Of a DNA stretch of 34,509 nucleotides, positions 33,231 through 34,509 are shown piece after piece. Below the pieces are notes generated by a model. It did no database searches and was not told where the DNA came from. It saw only the letters and a program-made list of their open reading frames with translations. Within the stretch, counting starts at the first letter, position 1; each line of letters begins with the position of its first letter. Both the position numbers and the translations under genes were made by a program. This stretch comes from Clostridia bacterium (lineage in GTDB: Bacteria; Bacillota; Clostridia; Oscillospirales; CAG-272): positions 1 to 34,509 of the forward strand of contig JAFTQT010000067.1 in the NCBI GenBank assembly GCA_017462615.1, given 5' to 3'.

Positions 33231-34057
33231 TGAATACTGAAACCTTGATCCCTTATGTTGGCGTCGTTACCGAGATCACCCAGCAGACCCCCGACGTAAA
33301 GACCTTCCGCGTGGAGGCTCCCGGCGGCGGCAAGCTGTTTGAGCACAAGCCCGGCCAGTGCGCCATGCTCTCCGTGCCCGGCATCAGCGAGGCTATGATC
33401 TCCATCACCTCTTCGCCCACCAACACCGAGTATATGGAGTTCAGCGTAAAGAAGTGCGGGTGCCTCACCGAGTGGCTTCACGCCATGGAGGTTGGTCAGA
33501 TGATCACCGTGCGCGGCCCCTACGGCCGTCACTTCCCCGTATACGATGAGCTGCTCGGCAAGAATCTGATGATCGTTGCCGGCGGTATCGGCCTTGCGCC
33601 CGTACGCTCGGTCATCAACTACGTGCGCGACAACCGCGACAAGTTTGGTACCGTGGATATCGTGTACGGCTCCCGCTCCAAGGACGACCTTGTTTACTAC
33701 GACGAGATCGTGAACGAGTGGATGAACACCCCCGGCTTCAACGTGCACCTCACCATTGATAACCCCCAGGAGGGCTGGGACGGTCACGTGGGCTTCGTTC
33801 CCAACTACGTAAAGGAGCTGAATCCCGACCTGGATAAGACCGTTTTGATGTGCGGACCTCCCATTATGATCAAGTTTACCCTTGGTGGCTTGATGGAGCT
33901 TGGCTTCAAGAAGGAGCAGGTCTACACCACCATGGAGCTTCGTATGAAGTGCGGTATCGGCAAGTGCGGTCGTTGCAACATCGGCAACAAGTACGTGTGC
34001 AAGGACGGCCCCGTGTTCCGCTTTGACGAGCTGGATGAACTTCCCAACGAATACTAA
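33230..34057 (+). CDS. FAD/NAD(P)H-binding oxidoreductase (FlxA/HydG/AsrB-like)
   Basis: 275 aa, ATG at 33230 overlapping the previous stop as TGATG. A ferredoxin-NADP-reductase-type fold: an N-terminal FAD barrel (HKPGQCAML and ISITSSP, about 42-65), an NAD(P)-binding domain with IVAGGIGLAPVRSVI (about 113-127) and the CGPPIMI loop (about 206-212), and a C-terminal [2Fe-2S] site C241-x4-C246-x2-C249-x7-C257. It would oxidise NADH or NADPH and pass electrons to the two Fe-S proteins before it. It is the last gene before the FrdB-like gene, 18 bases away. Confidence 0.9.
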   Translation: MNTETLIPYVGVVTEITQQTPDVKTFRVEAPGGGKLFEHKPGQCAMLSVPGISEAMISITSSPTNTEYMEFSVKKCGCLTEWLHAMEVGQMITVRGPYGRHFPVYDELLGKNLMIVAGGIGLAPVRSVINYVRDNRDKFGTVDIVYGSRSKDDLVYYDEIVNEWMNTPGFNVHLTIDNPQEGWDGHVGFVPNYVKELNPDLDKTVLMCGPPIMIKFTLGGLMELGFKKEQVYTTMELRMKCGIGKCGRCNIGNKYVCKDGPVFRFDELDELPNEY

Positions 34058-34075
34058 TAAGGAGAAAGCACAACA

Positions 34076-34509
34076 ATGGAAAAAATGGTTAATATTTACC
34101 TTTACGGTAAAAAATATGAAGTACCTGCCAGCCTGACGATCATGAACGCCATGGAGTACGCAGGCTACCAGCTGGTACGCGGCGTTGGCTGCCGTTGCGG
34201 CTTCTGCGGCGCTTGCGCTACCATCTACCGCATCAAGGGCCAGAACGAGCTGAAGACCTGCCTTGCTTGCCAGACCAAGGTAGAGGACAATATGTACATC
34301 GCAACGCTGCCCTTCTTCCCCCTGGTAAAGCAGCCCTACGATATCAATAAGGTGAAGCCCACCGAGCAGATCATGATGCAGCTCTACCCCGAGATCTACG
34401 CCTGCGTAGGCTGCAACGCCTGCACCAAGGCCTGCACCCAGGATCTGAATGTGATGCAGTACATCGCTTACGCAAAGCGCGGCGAGTATGAGACGTGCGC
34501 GGAGGAGTC
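34076..34509 (+). CDS. SdhB/FrdB/TfrB-like iron-sulfur protein (partial, runs off the right edge)
   Basis: 144 complete codons, open at the edge; ATG at 34076 behind AAGGAG. The N-terminus (VNIYLYGKKYEVPASLTIMN) is a beta-grasp ferredoxin start, and the [2Fe-2S] motif follows as C39-R-C41-x2-C44-x2-C47 and C62-x2-C65 (CRCGFCGAC ... CLACQTKV), as in succinate dehydrogenase/fumarate reductase B subunits. A [4Fe-4S] motif C110-x2-C113-x2-C116-x3-C120 comes next. The same architecture begins thiol:fumarate reductase subunit B. It is in the same tight operon as the Hdr-Flx genes, which implies an FrdA-like flavoprotein partner. Confidence 0.85.
   Translation, partial: MEKMVNIYLYGKKYEVPASLTIMNAMEYAGYQLVRGVGCRCGFCGACATIYRIKGQNELKTCLACQTKVEDNMYIATLPFFPLVKQPYDINKVKPTEQIMMQLYPEIYACVGCNACTKACTQDLNVMQYIAYAKRGEYETCAEE

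Noticed and set aside
32208..34057. Anaerobic sulfite reductase AsrA-AsrB
   Set aside because: The two proteins resemble AsrA and AsrB, but no asrC (siroheme) gene follows and the genes overlap the Hdr/MvhD genes, so a Flx role is preferred.
1..34509. tRNA, rRNA, CRISPR, insertion sequences, riboswitches
   Set aside because: Looked for on both strands by eye; no cloverleaf with TTCRA arms, repeat-spacer array, transposase gene or known riboswitch core was found. Small RNAs could still be missed.

Overview
This window looks like an oriC-proximal stretch of a moderately GC-rich, strictly anaerobic Clostridia-type Firmicute, probably from the Oscillospirales or Christensenellales side. The evidence is the mnmG-rsmG-noc-parA-parB order with clustered parS sites, Firmicute SigA-type promoters with 17-bp spacers, strong GGAGG ribosome sites, a single-chain pyruvate:ferredoxin oxidoreductase, a split transketolase, a two-gene SUF system and an HdrABC-type flavin/iron-sulfur enzyme. 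No rRNA, tRNA, insertion sequence, prophage or CRISPR array was seen.

Layout. 1-5277 (+): the end of gyrA and its terminator, a frameshifted membrane-anchored protein, a small ribbon-helix-helix protein, and nifJ (PFOR), whose Shine-Dalgarno lies inside a terminator-like hairpin. 5449-7140 (-): an acyl-CoA synthetase behind a perfect consensus promoter. 7375-10889 (-): parA-parB-serS-membrane protein operon. Three parS sites spaced exactly 35 bp apart lie upstream of it, followed by a ParB paralogue in the noc position. 12151-15414 (-): PH-like membrane protein, mnmG and rsmG. 15588-17228 (+): ACT-domain protein and DUF711/UPF0210 protein. 17305-18180 (-): a sugar-phosphate isomerase/epimerase-like TIM barrel. 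18181-18828: the only long gene-free stretch, holding a tight cluster of DnaA-box-like nonamers. 18829-21846 (+): split transketolase, RNHCP zinc-ribbon protein and MscS channel. 21901-24103 (-): mutY and a membrane protein. 24188-25841 (-): sufC and a short SufB/D-like protein (minimal SUF). 26146-27522 (+): class II fumarase. 27623-34509 (+): an eight-gene redox operon that runs off the window.

How it works together. The right-hand operon encodes HdrB, HdrC, HdrA, an MvhD/FlxD-like adaptor, two 4Fe-4S proteins, an FAD/NAD(P)H reductase, and the start of an SdhB/FrdB-like 2Fe-2S/4Fe-4S protein. This matches the Hdr-Flx (NADH dehydrogenase/heterodisulfide reductase) architecture extended by a fumarate-reductase-like iron-sulfur subunit, directly downstream of fumarase. 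I infer a cytosolic flavin-based bifurcating or confurcating machine coupling NAD(P)H and ferredoxin (ferredoxin reduced for example by the PFOR) to a thiol/disulfide or fumarate-type acceptor. The prediction that can be tested is an FrdA/TfrA-like flavoprotein gene just past the right edge.

The two main points for follow-up are this extended Hdr-Flx/FrdB operon and the possible replication origin or DnaA-binding region at 18.25-18.83 kb.
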